This document shows positions 31,057-42,450 of a stretch of DNA of 64,000 nucleotides, one piece after another. Made by a program: the position numbers and the translations under genes. The notes under the pieces are model-generated. The model had not been told where the DNA came from. It did not search any database and saw only the letters and a program-made list of their open reading frames with translations. Within the stretch, counting starts at the first letter, position 1. Each line of letters opens with the position of its first letter. The stretch covers positions 1-64,000 of the forward strand of contig JABCPU010000059.1 in assembly GCA_016800925.1 (NCBI GenBank), written 5' to 3'. Source of the DNA: Suillus spraguei. Lineage: Eukaryota > Basidiomycota > Agaricomycetes > Boletales > Suillaceae.

Positions 31057-32582
31057 GGAGTGAAGAGTTATTCGAGGCCGGTTACCGTTTTGCGTGCATA
31101 TCTTCAAGGGTTCGATATATGACGTATCCCTAGATTGGCTGTGGATAGTTTGGGTCACTATCCTTGGCCAAACAACTTTTTTCGTGTACATCACCCAACC
31201 CACGACTTACAATTGTGACGGGGAGTGCTCAGATATTTCCAGGTATTTTGGCTTCCCTGCCACAATAGTGCAAATGATCTCGGAAACTTGAACCCAGTTG
31301 ATGTTGCCCACAACTCGTTCGTGCGAACGGGATGTATTTCTTCGACTTCACGGGCGGTACGGTTCAGCTCTATACAAGCCTGAGAACTCGAACTTTTCAA
31401 TACTTCCACCCTTAATATCGAGGACCTGACTCTGAATTGATAGGATGGTACAAAATTACAAAAGCAGGATGCGAAACTAGGTCTAGACCCCAAATTCTTT
31501 CAGCGCCTTTCAGGCGGAGTCAAACCTGCAACTCTCAAAGCCATGCCCGCTCGGCTTCCGCCTCCAGAAGTATTCGTGCTCTTCCACAGATACTCGGTTC
31601 GACAGAACGCATGCCAGATCTCCCGAGTTACCGACGAATGTCACCGCGTTCCGAATCCCGGGCCAACACTCCAGCTGCCAACACATTACTTCTTGTAGAA
31701 GTTCCAATTGCATTTGATGAATGATGGGATACCGATACCTGACAACATCGTCCACTCAATCTCGGCTGTTCCATCAGGGAATATTGTGTATGATGTCAAC
31801 TCAAGAGAGAATTGTCTCCACTTTGGCGAGCTCTCTCCAGTTCAAGCTTCCAACGGAATGACTTCCACGCAAGTCCTCCGAGTTTTCGAGAGGCTGGTTG
31901 AGTCAGATATCAATGGCGTAGTTCGTTTGGTTTCTTAAAAGCTGATAGGTACTCCGTATACCAGGACTTGTTTCGGGGTAGATCGCCCAGTGGAGAGGGT
32001 AAAGCCGTAGGGGCTCTTATTCGCCTCGCTAAAACTGAAGGACTTCGACGTCATAGAGTTTTAACTGGGACTGTTTCGACTTTAGAAGATACATATGGGA
32101 CTCGGTAAGTGACAGCTCGCTAGATTCATGATAGTGTACTCACAAGGGATTCAGACGACATATTGGCCGAGGACTCAGATGGGAGAGTATGAAGTTCGAG
32201 TCCATAGATTTCCTGTTTTATACCCAAACCCATGGGAATCAGTAAGTCACAATTCGCTATATTTATGATTACCTTCCCAATCGAGCCGTCTTACAAGTCA
32301 CAAGGTCTACATAGAAACACTGTATACCGGGAGAAGTCGGCAGCTGATATAATCTTACCCGATGTTACCCGCAAAATTTTTAGTGCGTTTACTTGTATAG
32401 ATGATCAGTGAATTGATTAGTTCCTGACCTTGTAGCCGTGTGAGCTGTAGAAAGCTGCCAATCTAAATACGATCAAGTAAACCCTGAGAAATTTGATTTG
32501 TAGATACATAGCCCGCAAACCGAAAGCAACGCGAACAGTGTACGACAATGTTTCCAATGCAGCCGACGAGGGATGGTAGGAA
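31057..32582. pseudogene. Decayed copy of the small ORF at 43673-44116, and gene-free DNA
   Basis: 31930-32300 resembles 43960-44290 in the same orientation: CCAGTGGAGAGGGTAAAGCCGTAGGGG near 31989 against CCAGTGAAGTGGATAGGGCTGTAGGGG near 44028. On the minus strand this covers the N-terminus and upstream part of the ORF at 44116, here with stops. Between 31057 and 31900 only short ORFs without recognisable features are seen. Confidence 0.4.
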
Positions 32583-34590
32583 CATTAGAGCCAAAAACTG
32601 ATTGACTCGTGAAATATTACGCAGCAGAATACTCCAAGATGCATGATTCGGCAAGATCCCAGACCTTCTCCAGTTTCAGACCAGCAGCAGTGCTATCCCG
32701 AGCAAATCAGGTAAAACCAAGCCAGCAATCAAACGTTACTCACGCGAGTGTGAGGCTGTCTTGCAATGATCGCTCCTTTGCGTGTTGTAAAAACAACATA
32801 TTCAAGTCTTGCTGGTACGAACGTATGTTTCCAACACCAAAGTTTACAAGAAGAGGTTCAGGAGCCTGGGTGCGAGCATGAACAAAGAAAGATGTAGATC
32901 AACGGACATGACATACCGAAACAACTCCCCACTTTGAATCTTCCTCTACTGCCTGCTGGCGGCTAAGCTGGCGGAGCACATAGTCATCTAAAATGTGTCA
33001 GGCTGCCGGACGACAAATTACGCTATATGTGACATACGGATGAGGAGGCGACTGTTTGGACCGAGCGCCTTGCGAACGTTTGAAAGAATGACCGCAGATT
33101 CGCGATCAGGCCAATCATGGATAATATTTCTGAGCTGCGGTCACTGTTAACTTTGCAGGTTGACGCATACAATTTAACACTTACATAGTAGATGTCCTTA
33201 CCCTTCACGGGCACTCCTTCGAAGAAGTTCAAGTCCTCGAACTCGACTCTGTTTTCTGCCAGGGCTTCAGGGCATTCTTTCGCCCAGATCTAGATTCCGT
33301 CAATTTGGTGACAAGCACATTGTCCTATCAACTTACGCCTCTCGCCTGGACCAATACTTGCGGAAGATCGTGGATTGTGATTTTAACGTTTTTGTGCATT
33401 TTAGCCAAAGGCATAGAAAATGCACCGATACCTCCTCCAACATCAACGACCGTTGAGTACTTTTCGAACGGGAAATCTATTATCAGGTTAGCATAAGATT
33501 CTCCCGTCTGTGTGTTCAAATACTTACGAGTCAGGACAGCGAGGGAGCCCATGATACCGTTCAAAGCTCTCATCGAGATATGGAAAGACTACTGAAATAT
33601 CAGAACGATCGTGCTAAGAAAGCAAAATCCCTACCTCGTGGTCACTGTCCTATGAGTAAATTATATGAGTAAGGCTTTATGATGAGCAATATTTAAAAAT
33701 ATACATGTCGCGCCATCCAGTCGAAGAGTGTTTCTTCGGTTCCGTCTTTGTTGATGGTATACATCACAGGGGAAAGCGCTGGATCATACGAATACGCAAT
33801 CTTCGGATCTTTGAGTGTCTCATAGAATACTGCTGCTCCCTTGGCAGTTATCTCCGCGTGACCCAAGGCAAAGCTGCTGATAGGGTTCTCGTTGAGCAGG
33901 ATTAGAGACAGTCGGTTGTTCGAAAAAACGTTCATGTCAACTGGCGGAGCCTGATGAAAAGAATTCAGGCCAGACAATATATGGCTCCTTACCTTCATTG
34001 TAGCAACCTCTCGTGGCTAGGAGGCGCATCGTCCTGGACAGTTTCTTTGGCTCGATGTTGATTTTTTTAGAGAGCTCATTGATGTGAAGACCCTTGGGGT
34101 AGTCCAACAGAATGTCTGAAATGTTTTCCCGCAAAACTACTCGCATGCAAGCATAATCATACGCTTGGACAAGCTGCGTGCAATCTTATCAGTTAAAATA
34201 AAATGCATCCCATAATCCAAGTTGCTCACATTAATTACAGTATGAGCAGGTGGTGCAAGTGTCGTGCATATCTGAGCACAAGCACCTTCAAGAGTGCGAA
34301 TAGCATTCTTCAAAGCTATTTGGTCGACCGCATCATCCAATGGGTGGGGTTCCGTCTGGTCGATGGAAGGTGCATCACCGTATTGCTCATACAACGCGAT
34401 AGCATCTCGTGCGGATGTGTTAATTAGAGTCAGGAGTGCCTCAAGTTTTGCCTTGTTGGCCATCGTCGTGGTATTTGTAGTCGAAGGCTTGCGGAAGGGT
34501 GAAAGGGTAACGGAAGGGCTGAGAAACCAATTTATAGCCTTTATGTTTCTTCCACAGGAGAGCTTTACTTGAACCCTTCCCTTTTGTGAC
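32583..34590. repeat. Direct segmental duplication, left copy
   Basis: About 2.0 kb, matching 38741-40748 in the same orientation with roughly 97-99% identity by eye, including introns and promoter. It contains O-methyltransferase copy 1. Confidence 0.9.
32617..34463 (-). CDS. Family-2 O-methyltransferase, copy 1
   Basis: ATG at 34463 (MANKAKLEALLTLINTSARD). First exons by splice consensus: 34463-34230, 34173-33993, 33940-33705, then short exons (a 15-nt exon encoding DSDHE near 33640) down to the stop at 32617. Helical dimerisation/winged-helix part: LVQAYDYACMRVVLRE, INELSKKINIEPKKLSRTMR, VFSNNRLSLILL. SAM-binding motif I: STVVDVGGGIGAF near 33450, then ITIHDLPQV. Catalytic region: LRNIIHDWPDRESAVILSNV near 33110 (His-Asp as in plant/fungal OMTs). 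C-terminus: PEPLLVNFGVGNI near 32850. It likely methylates a small phenolic or secondary metabolite; the substrate is unknown. All splice sites read well. It is nearly identical to copy 2. Confidence 0.85.
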
Positions 34591-34799
34591 ATTTCTTTTT
34601 GGCAAGAAGACGACTGAGTGCCTCAAACATTCTGATAATACTCCCAGGAAGTTGGGCCTCCCCCGGTCATCGTGGTTCAGACCATTACGTGTAGTACCAG
34701 TGTTCTGCTGGTCACTGACGTGGCATTCGTTCAATGAACGTAAAGGATAAGAGTCGATGACCGGCAAAGTTCACCTAAACAGAACGAGTCGCTTACAAC

Positions 34800-35440
34800 C
34801 AGCGATGTTTTGCTTGATGTGGTACCTTATAGATAGGGAGCCTATTGTCAAGACTGGCAAAGATCTGCGTCTTCTCCTTGCGGATTGGAAATTTACATGA
34901 TCTGAGAATTTCGGAGCTTATGTCCAGGTAACCCTGTCAACGATACAAATGTATGAGGGACATACGAGCCAATTCTATTTTAGCGACACCTTGGAGCACA
35001 TGGATGTCGTCGAAAGTTCACTGCACGCTAGCCACATAGAGAGCAACAGCAATGTCAGTACAGTGCTTCAAGGTGTTCTTGCCTTTTTCGGTTGCAACGG
35101 CCGAGCTATCCTTGTCGAAGTCAAACACAATCTTCCATAAGGGCAAGCCTTCGATTAGGGTAAGTAGTTAATCCGTAAGGTGGTGATTATCTGACTTGGA
35201 CCGACTAAAACATATCAGCACGGACCATAAGAATAAAAAAACACGTACTGGATCATAACACGGCGCTTCTTTGCATCACCTGACATGCCCACACTGTTGT
35301 TCTCCTTATCCGAGTCTCAAACATCTGGTGTATGAATATTGGCCTTCTTCTTGCGGACTTCCGGAATGTGTATTTGATGGTCTTTGGAGTTGTTGACTGC
35401 TTGGATCTTGACATAGAGCTACTGCCAGTACTGAGTAAAC
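34800..35440. repeat. Inverted duplication, left arm
   Basis: The reverse complement matches about 40840-41300, for example CTTGACAATAGGCTCCCTAT (plus at 41262, minus at 34854) and CAAGCAGTCAACAACTCCAA (plus at 40837, minus at 35403). Identity is lower than in the O-methyltransferase duplication. A minus-strand frame with FDFDKDSSAVATEKGKNTL is broken by stops; I do not recognise it. Between 35440 and 36320 I see no gene. Confidence 0.7.
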
Positions 35441-36321
35441 CATTAAGAGTAGTATCCTAAGGTGCGGGTGTGTGCAAGTCACGTTATGCGTGTTTGAAGG
35501 TCCGACTCATGTCGCTGCTTGACCAGCTGAAATCTGTCCCAAGTCCACCAAAGCTGATTTCATTTTCGAAAAGCGGAATCGGCCTCCAAATTCAACTCTG
35601 AACTCCCCTTAAAAATTAGATCCTCCATCTGCCGAATAAGTACTAGTGCTGCCTCAAGGCTTGTGCCGCCTGTTATAATTACTGTAGAATCATTCTGATC
35701 CTCACCTGCTATTCACAATGAGAAAAGACAAAAGTTATCGACGCAGAGGGATTCGGACCAAGACCCCCAGCTAGAAGCTCAGTATGTGGATCACGTAATT
35801 TACTTCACTCCAAATACTGACATCTTTACATCCTTCGTCTAGCACTGATCTCGTAGCCGAGTCGGTCAGTTTCTGAAGAAGTTTAAGGACAGTGCGAACA
35901 TGTTAGGGATCTTGGTAATGACTGTCCTGGAATACGACTAAGATTGGCATACACGCTCGAAGGATTCCCTTAACCGCAGTCCTCAGGCTGTTCCCCAGAA
36001 TAAACGTGCTTCATCAACACTGAATCTCAGGGTACCTATTTTCTCGTACTTGTCTTCATGTCTGCGCTCTCTTTAATTTCTGGTGGTCACGCAGATTCAG
36101 GCAGCTCCGTCTGGTGTGAAAGTGGAGGCTGATACCCAATCGGTACTTTAAAATACTCAAGAGGTTGCAAGGCACATGCATCCACTTTCCGGACCTGCAA
36201 TAACCGTGGTTTCTGTTAGCCAAGACGCATAACATGATCTCGATGCTGTTGACAGTTTCCAGGATACATATCTGAAACCCCTCAGGATATTAGACACTGT
36301 TATCGAGACACTCGCGGATGT

Positions 36322-38420
36322 ATGAACCCTCCTCTCGATCAGAACCGAACTAATATCTTTCCACAGGTGCATCCGTATGCAAAGATGGCACTGGGCGTGT
36401 TGTCTTGTGCAGCCAAAGTAGGTCTGTTTTCTCCATATCTCCCACTAGGTACTCAGCAATCATTTGTGCAGATTATTCTAGCTCAAGCGGATCGCGACAG
36501 AGCGGTACTCGAACTTCCCGAGAATATATCTGAAGTTTATGGCCTCATCCCACAGGATGACATGCTTCGCCAAATCTCGTCGATGCGCGCTATCCTTGCA
36601 ATGATTTCTCAGCAGACCCGTGAATGCGCCAATTTTATTAAAAATTATTCGGAGACAAAGAGCTTTTGTGAGTCTTAGCAAGCTGTTGCGTTCTCTAGCG
36701 TCTCAAGCTTCTACTATCGTTACAGGGACCAGACTCGGAAAGAATGTCTTCTCGGCAACAACAGACACGATCCAAAAGTACAATGATGTGTTCGATAGGC
36801 TCATGCGAAATTTTCGGGACCAGGTTACTCGCGACGTAGCCATACGCGTCCACCATACGGGTCAGGGTTCGGGCGTCCTCGTGACTTGACATCGCCCATC
36901 GCCCACACAATTGCCAAGTGGTGCAAAAATGTGGGAGGGCTTGGTTCGTGTTACTGTTTTGACCGGCAGCGAGAAGCAGACCGTCGCCACGAAAAGATCT
37001 TTTCCACGATTGCGCGCGACTTGGCTGACGGTAATCCGGAGATGAGGAGGGAATTAGCAGATGCAGTTCAGATCGCAAATGCGCTCAAGGAGACCGCGGG
37101 TATCATCCAGGAGTGGCAGGAACTTCTATTCGAACCACTAGAAAAGTCAGCTGGGTCAAGTGGGGAACCGATCGCGATCGATGCACTAGACGAGAGCGGT
37201 GGAGTAGAGGCACCTCCGCATTCTAGCTGGCAAGCATCAAAACCCTGACGTCCCAAAAATCACAGACTTCCCAGGAAATTTCCGCTTCATGGTCAACTCT
37301 CGCCCGTTGGATGACATCAAAAATGAGTTCGACGGCATTCAGCATATCCGATAGATGTCCATAAATGATATTCTAACAGCAGTCGCAGAGGGTGACATCC
37401 ATGCCTACGTATCCAAAGTTATAATGGCCAGGTTTTCAAGACGGAGAGCTTACAGTGCTCGCGAAGAAAGCTGATGGACTTTTCGAGTGCGCATCTCGCC
37501 TGCGGATACATCAATGAGTCCCATGCTGGGATATCCCGGATACATTGTTACAATGTTGTGGTGTTGCGCGATCCTGCTGAGAGAAGAAACCTGTTGCACA
37601 GCATGTATAATCTCATTTTGAAAGACATCATACCCAGGGATACTCCGCAATCGCAGACACCGCATTCGACCGCGCTAGCAATAGCGAGATTTCGCTCAGT
37701 GGTGGGACAAATACTAGGCACAGCCGAACCCCTTCCTTTAGCATCCCTGAACTATGGGACGCCATTTTCCAATGCGAAAATTTCGCGGTAGAACTTGTGG
37801 TCAAAAGCATGGGCTCCCTCCTCAGCGGCACCACCAGCCTAATCAGACCCCTTCATGCATTCTTCCATGATTTCTTGACGAACGAACAATCCAGTGGAGA
37901 GTTTTTCATCGACCTGCGAAAGGCCTTGCGTTCGCGTCACTTCGAGTGATGGAAAACGGTCGTATCTGCCTAATAATGAAGATCCCGGGCTGCAAGAATG
38001 AGTTCAGAATCGCATCTCCCCGCATCTGTCATATTCATCTCGATTTTGGACTTTGCATTGACGAACTACAGTCTTCGACAAGGAGCTCGTGCAAGAAGTA
38101 AAATTGTTCTTCGGCCACGAACGGCTATTTGTGTGGCTCGAGTTACTTGCATTGATCAATGCGCTTAGCGGTGTAGTTGCTGCCCTTCCGCCCATTACCC
38201 AGTGGCTGAAGGTGAGCATGCTGCTACAAGGTGCCAACTAAAGCGTTCATGGATAACCACAGGGCCCTCCCACATTCGAAGATTTCTCGTCGACTGCAAT
38301 GGACGTACAGAGGTTCATTCAAGTCTTCGGCGGCATGATTTTACACAGCACACCACATCTATACGTATCAGCACTCCCATTCCTTTAGCATTAGTTATCG
38401 AACGTAGAATATCGTAGGAC
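36322..38420 (+). pseudogene. NACHT (NLR-like) protein pseudogene lacking its P-loop
   Basis: The N-terminal helical block typical of Agaricomycete NACHT proteins is readable: VHPYAKMALGVLSCAAK (36364), then AQADRDRAVLELPENISEVY and QISSMRAILAMISQQTRECA, and TDTIQKYNDVFDRLMRNF near 36760. The NACHT part resumes at 36895 with SPIAHTIAKWCKNVGG, directly behind the position of the Walker A motif, which is deleted with about 100 or more codons. The Walker B block PIAIDALDESGG is near 37170. Later blocks: FRSVVGQILGTAEPLPLASL (37690), MGSLLSGTTSLIRPLHAFFHDF (37810) and the LHSTPHLYVSALPF block near 38345. Multiple stops and frameshifts make it dead. Such proteins are thought to act in fungal self/non-self recognition. 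Confidence 0.75.
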
Positions 38421-38740
38421 TTCATAACAAACTTGTAACAGGCTACGGCCAGGAACGTCAATAAGGGATAGCAGCGCACTCCTCTTATACCTCTTTGATG
38501 CTCTCGTTTTTCGTTATAACCTGTGTATCTTATTAAAGTTCCTTTTGAAACATCATAAGGTACAACATAAAAGTGGAAAGACATACGGGAGCACAGAACT
38601 GTAGACATTGTATGAGATCCTAGTTTATCTAATACACATCTCAACAATTGCATTCCAGGCTCATCGTAAAAGCCACAAATCTCAAGATATGTAGGAGCAT
38701 ATTCCTTACGTAGACAATCACATAAGCCAGCATTATAGAA

Positions 38741-40748
38741 CACTAGAGCCAAAAACTGAGTGGCTCGCGAAACATCACGCAGCGGAATACTCCAAGACGC
38801 ATGATTCGGCAAGATCCCAGACCTTCTCCAGTTTCAGACCAGCAGCAGTGCTATCCCGAACAAATCAGGTAAAACCAAGCCAGCAATCAAACGTTACTCA
38901 CGCGAGTGTGAGGCTGTCTTGCAATGATCGCTCCTTTGCGTGTTGTAAAAACAACATATTCAAGTCTTGCTGGTACGAACGTATGTTTCCAACACCAAAG
39001 TTTACAAGAAGAGGTTCAGGAGCCTGGGTGCGAGCATGAACAAAGAAAGATGTAGATCAACGGGACATGACATACCGAAACAACTCCCCACTTTGAATCT
39101 TCCTCTACTGCCTGCTGGCGGCTAAGCTGGCGGAGCACATAGTCATCTAAAATGTGTCAGGCTGCCGGACGACAAATTACGCTATATGTGACATACGGAT
39201 GAGGAGGCGACTGTTTGGACCGAGCGCCTTGCGAACGTTTGAAAGAATGACCGCAGATTCGCGATCAGGCCAATCATGGATAATATTTCTGAGCTGCGGT
39301 CACTGTTAAATTTGCAGGTTGACGCATACAATTTAACACTTACATAGTAGATGTCCTTACCCTTCACGGGCACTCCTTCGAAGAAGTTCAAGTCCTCGAA
39401 CTCGACTCTGTTTTCTGCCAGGGCTTCAGGGCATTCTTTCGCCCAGATCTAGATTCCGTCAATTTGGTGACAAGCACATTGTCCTATCAACTTACGCCCC
39501 TCGCCTGGACCAATACTTGCGGAAGATCGTGGATTGTGATTTTAACGTTTTTGTGCATTTTAGCCAAAGGCATAGAAAATGCACCGATACCTCCTCCAAC
39601 ATCAACGACCGTTGAGTACTTTTCGAACGGGAAATCTATTATCAGGTTAGCCCAAGATTCTCCCGCCTGTGTGTTCAAATACTTACGAGTCAGGACAGCG
39701 AGGGAGCCCATAATACCGTTCAAAGCTCTCATCGAGATATGGAAAGACTACTAAAATATCAGAACGATCGTGCTAAGAGACCAAAATCCCTACCTCGCGG
39801 TCACTGTCCTATGAGTAAATTATATGAGTAAGGCTTTATGATGAGCAATATTTAAAAATATACATGTCGCGCCATCCAGTCGAAGCGCGTTCCTTCGGTT
39901 CCGTCTTTGTTGATGGTATACATCACAGGGGAAAGCGCTGGATCATACGAATACGCAATCTTCGGATCTTTGAGTGTCTCATAGAATACTGCTGCTCCCT
40001 TGGCAGTTATCTCCGCGTGACCCAAGGCAAAGCTGCTGATAGGGTTCTCGTTGAGCAGGATTAGAGACAGTCGGTTGTTCGAAAAAACGTCCATGTCAAC
40101 TGGGGGGGCCATGAGAAGAAATCGGGTCAGGCAACATATGGCTCCTTACCTTCATTGTAGCAACCTCTCGTGGCTAGGAGGCGCATCGTCCTGGACAGTT
40201 TCTTTGGCTCGATGTTGATTTTTTTAGAGAGCTCATTGATGTGAAGACCCTTGGGGTAGTTCAACAGAATGTCTGAAATATTTTCCCGCAAAACTACTCG
40301 CATGCAAGCATAATCATACGCTTGAACAAGCTGCGTGCAATCTTATCAGTTAAAATAAAATGCATCCCATAATCCAAGTTGCTCACATTAATTACAGTAT
40401 GAGCAGGTGGTGCAAGTGTCGTGCATATCTGAGCACAAGCACCTTCAAGAGTGCGAATAGCATTCTTCAAAGCTATTTGGTCGACCGCATCGTCCAATGG
40501 GTGGGGTTCCGTCTGGTCGATGGAAGGTACATCATCGTATTGCTCATACAACGCGATGGCATCTCGTGCGGATGTGTTAATTAGAGTCAGGAGTGCCTCA
40601 AGTTTTGCCTTATTGGCCATCGTCGTGGTATCTGTAGTAGAAGGCTTGCGGAAGAGTGAAAGGGTAACGGAAAGGCTGAGCGACCAATCTGTAAGCCTTT
40701 ATGTTTCTTCACAGGAGAGCGTTACTTGGAGCCTTCCTTTTTATGACA
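38741..40748. repeat. Direct segmental duplication, right copy
   Basis: The counterpart of 32583-34590 in the same orientation. Edges are set by loss of similarity at CTAGAGCCAAAAACTG on the left and just upstream of the O-methyltransferase start on the right. Confidence 0.9.
38775..40620 (-). CDS. Family-2 O-methyltransferase, copy 2
   Basis: The gene matches copy 1 exon by exon from ATG 40620 to a stop at 38775-38777 (TGA here, TAA in copy 1). The SAM motif STVVDVGGGIGAF is near 39610 and the catalytic HDWPDRESAV block near 39270. Replacements include two in the first exon (YDDVPS for YGDAPS), N-to-D near VDMDVFSNN and TEGTRFDW for TEETLFDW. The acceptor before exon 3 lies in a C-rich run, yet the AG and phase are kept. 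Both copies look functional. Which one, if either, is expressed cannot be told from sequence. Confidence 0.83.
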
Positions 40749-40839
40749 GAAAGGCCCGCCAGCTCGCGTGGCTTTCGCGTATGGCGCGTATTTCGGTTAT
40801 GCTTGCGTGGTTTTCGCATAACTATTTCAAAATCCAAGC

Positions 40840-41310
40840 AGTCAACAACTCCAAAGACCATCAAACACATTTCCCCGGAAAGTCCACAGGAAGAAAGTCA
40901 ACGTTCATACACCAGATGTTAAAGACTCGGTGTCAGGTGATGCGGAGAAGCCCCGTGTTGTGATCCAGTACGTGTCTTTTTATTCTTATGGTGTGTTTCA
41001 GTTGGTCCAAGCCAGATAATCACCACCTTACGAATCAACTACTTACCCTAATCGGAGACTCGCCCTTATGGAAGACCGTGTTTGGCTTCGACAAGGGTAC
41101 TTCTCGCTCAGCCGTTGCAACCGGAAAAGGCAAGAACACCTATCGGATGTCCCTCATACATTTGTATCACTAACAGGGGATACCCGGACATAAGCTCCGG
41201 AAATCTTGGGTCGTGTAAATTTCCGATCCACCAGGAGAAGGCGCAGATTTCTTGCCAGTCTTGACAATAGGCTCCCTATCTATAGGGTATCTCCGAGAGT
41301 ATAATGAGCC
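40840..41310. repeat. Inverted duplication, right arm
   Basis: The reverse-complement partner of 34800-35440. A segment of about 100 bp present in the left arm is missing here. A plus-strand frame FGFDKGTSRSAVATGKGKN is the counterpart of the left-arm minus-strand frame, confirming that both derive from one former exon of unknown function. Confidence 0.65.
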
Positions 41311-42219
41311 TACCACACCAAGCAAAACATCGCTGGTTGTAGGCATCAGCCTGTCAAGCTGTCGGATCTTTTCGAAGAACTTGAGTCAGAGCTAAAAGAG
41401 ATAGGATCAATGGGACTTGGGATTCTGCTACTAATGCTGCAAGATATGCCTCAAGCACTGATTCTGCAGCTTGTTGGCGTTCAGTCTGAAAGGGCGTGGT
41501 TTACGAAGGGACAACGATAAATTAAACTCCGACGCGGCAAAGTGGACACGCGAGAAATCGAGGGAAGTCAGAAGGTGCTTTTGAGCATCCAAATCCGAGT
41601 CCATACCCACATCCAAATCGGCCTCCAAATTCAACTTTGAACTCCCCTGGGATCGTGTTTTACCACTGGGACCTCTGAGTCATTTAAATCGGTCGTCTTC
41701 CTGTGTCTGCCGCTTTTGACCCCAAATCACATTCTTCTCTCGTCTCTTCTTCGATTGCTCGATCACTCGGCCATTTGGACCCAAGTTCGCGTTTCGCTGA
41801 AATTTCCATGGCCTGAGTGATTCATTGCCGTGATTCACTGCCGTGGTTCACTACCAATGTCGAGGTGCGTATGGTCTTGATGTTTTGTTTGGGATGAATT
41901 GGATTGCTGCGTGGCCACTGTTTTATGGGAAGACGAGACTCCCGTCTCCAATCCTTTATGTCTGGCCTTCGTAATGAGTCGTGACAGTGTCTCATTGTCC
42001 TCGTTTTAAATATCTGCTGATTTCCTTCTAACCTTCATATATACTCAGCGGTAATGTCAATCATATTGAACCTGCTGATGATGGTGAATTAGAACCATCT
42101 CAGTCTTCGTCCCTCGTTGGGGCAGTTTATGGTCTCGTAGACCTCAGACTCGAACTTTATTGTTCCCAGTCAGGGGCCCCATAGGTTTTCAACTTAGGAA
42201 GGTCTCGTCAAGTGGAAGA
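41311..42219. other. Gene-free stretch with possible gene-start remnants
   Basis: No supported gene. 41620-41645 repeats a word from 35577-35600 (CGGCCTCCAAATTCAACT). Around 41857 a short ATG exon with a GTGCGT donor and a later open piece (NVNHIEPADDGELEPSQSSS near 42060) could be the start of a lost gene. Confidence 0.25.
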
Positions 42220-42304
42220 GTTGAAGTAGCCTGGCTAGTGTGGTCACAACAGAATCAAAATCTGTTCCTCTTGGATTGTGCAGGTTCAAAACCTGCCGAC
42301 AACG
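42220..42304 (+). tRNA. tRNA-like repeat 1 (anticodon loop CAA, Leu-like), possibly decayed
   Basis: An anticodon hairpin AACAGA-ATCAAAA-TCTGTT has a 7-nt loop with T33 and anticodon CAA. A 13-nt variable segment follows, then a perfect T arm GCAGG-TTCAAAA-CCTGC. The 3' acceptor CGACAAC pairs with 5' GTTGAAG at five of seven positions. A run of six T follows from 42308. The D arm is poor. It is either a decayed class-II tRNA gene or a tRNA-derived repeat; the repeat at 42373 supports the latter. Confidence 0.35.
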
Positions 42305-42372
42305 AGATTTTTTCTATCGGAACACATCTTGATATTCACTCATGATGGTTTTCCTCTAGAAATTCAGGGTAA

Positions 42373-42450
42373 TTGGTCTTAGCCAGGTGGTTTGTACAAC
42401 AGGATTGAAATCTGTTTCTCTTGGATTGTGCAGGTTCGAAACCTGGAGGG
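42373..42450 (+). repeat. tRNA-like repeat 2 (anticodon loop TGA)
   Basis: About 75-80% similar to 42220-42304 and to the about 50 bases behind it (CTATCGGAACACA and ACTCATG words recur). The anticodon hairpin ACAGG-ATTGAAA-TCTGT would read TGA. The B box GGTTCGAAACC is intact, and T6 follows at 42451. The acceptor stem is not conserved, so a working tRNA is unlikely. It looks like a tandem tRNA-derived repeat. Confidence 0.35.

Noticed and set aside
32463..32654. Minus-strand ORF resembling one at 38315-38812
   Set aside because: The similarity comes from the duplicated O-methyltransferase 3' end read in another frame.
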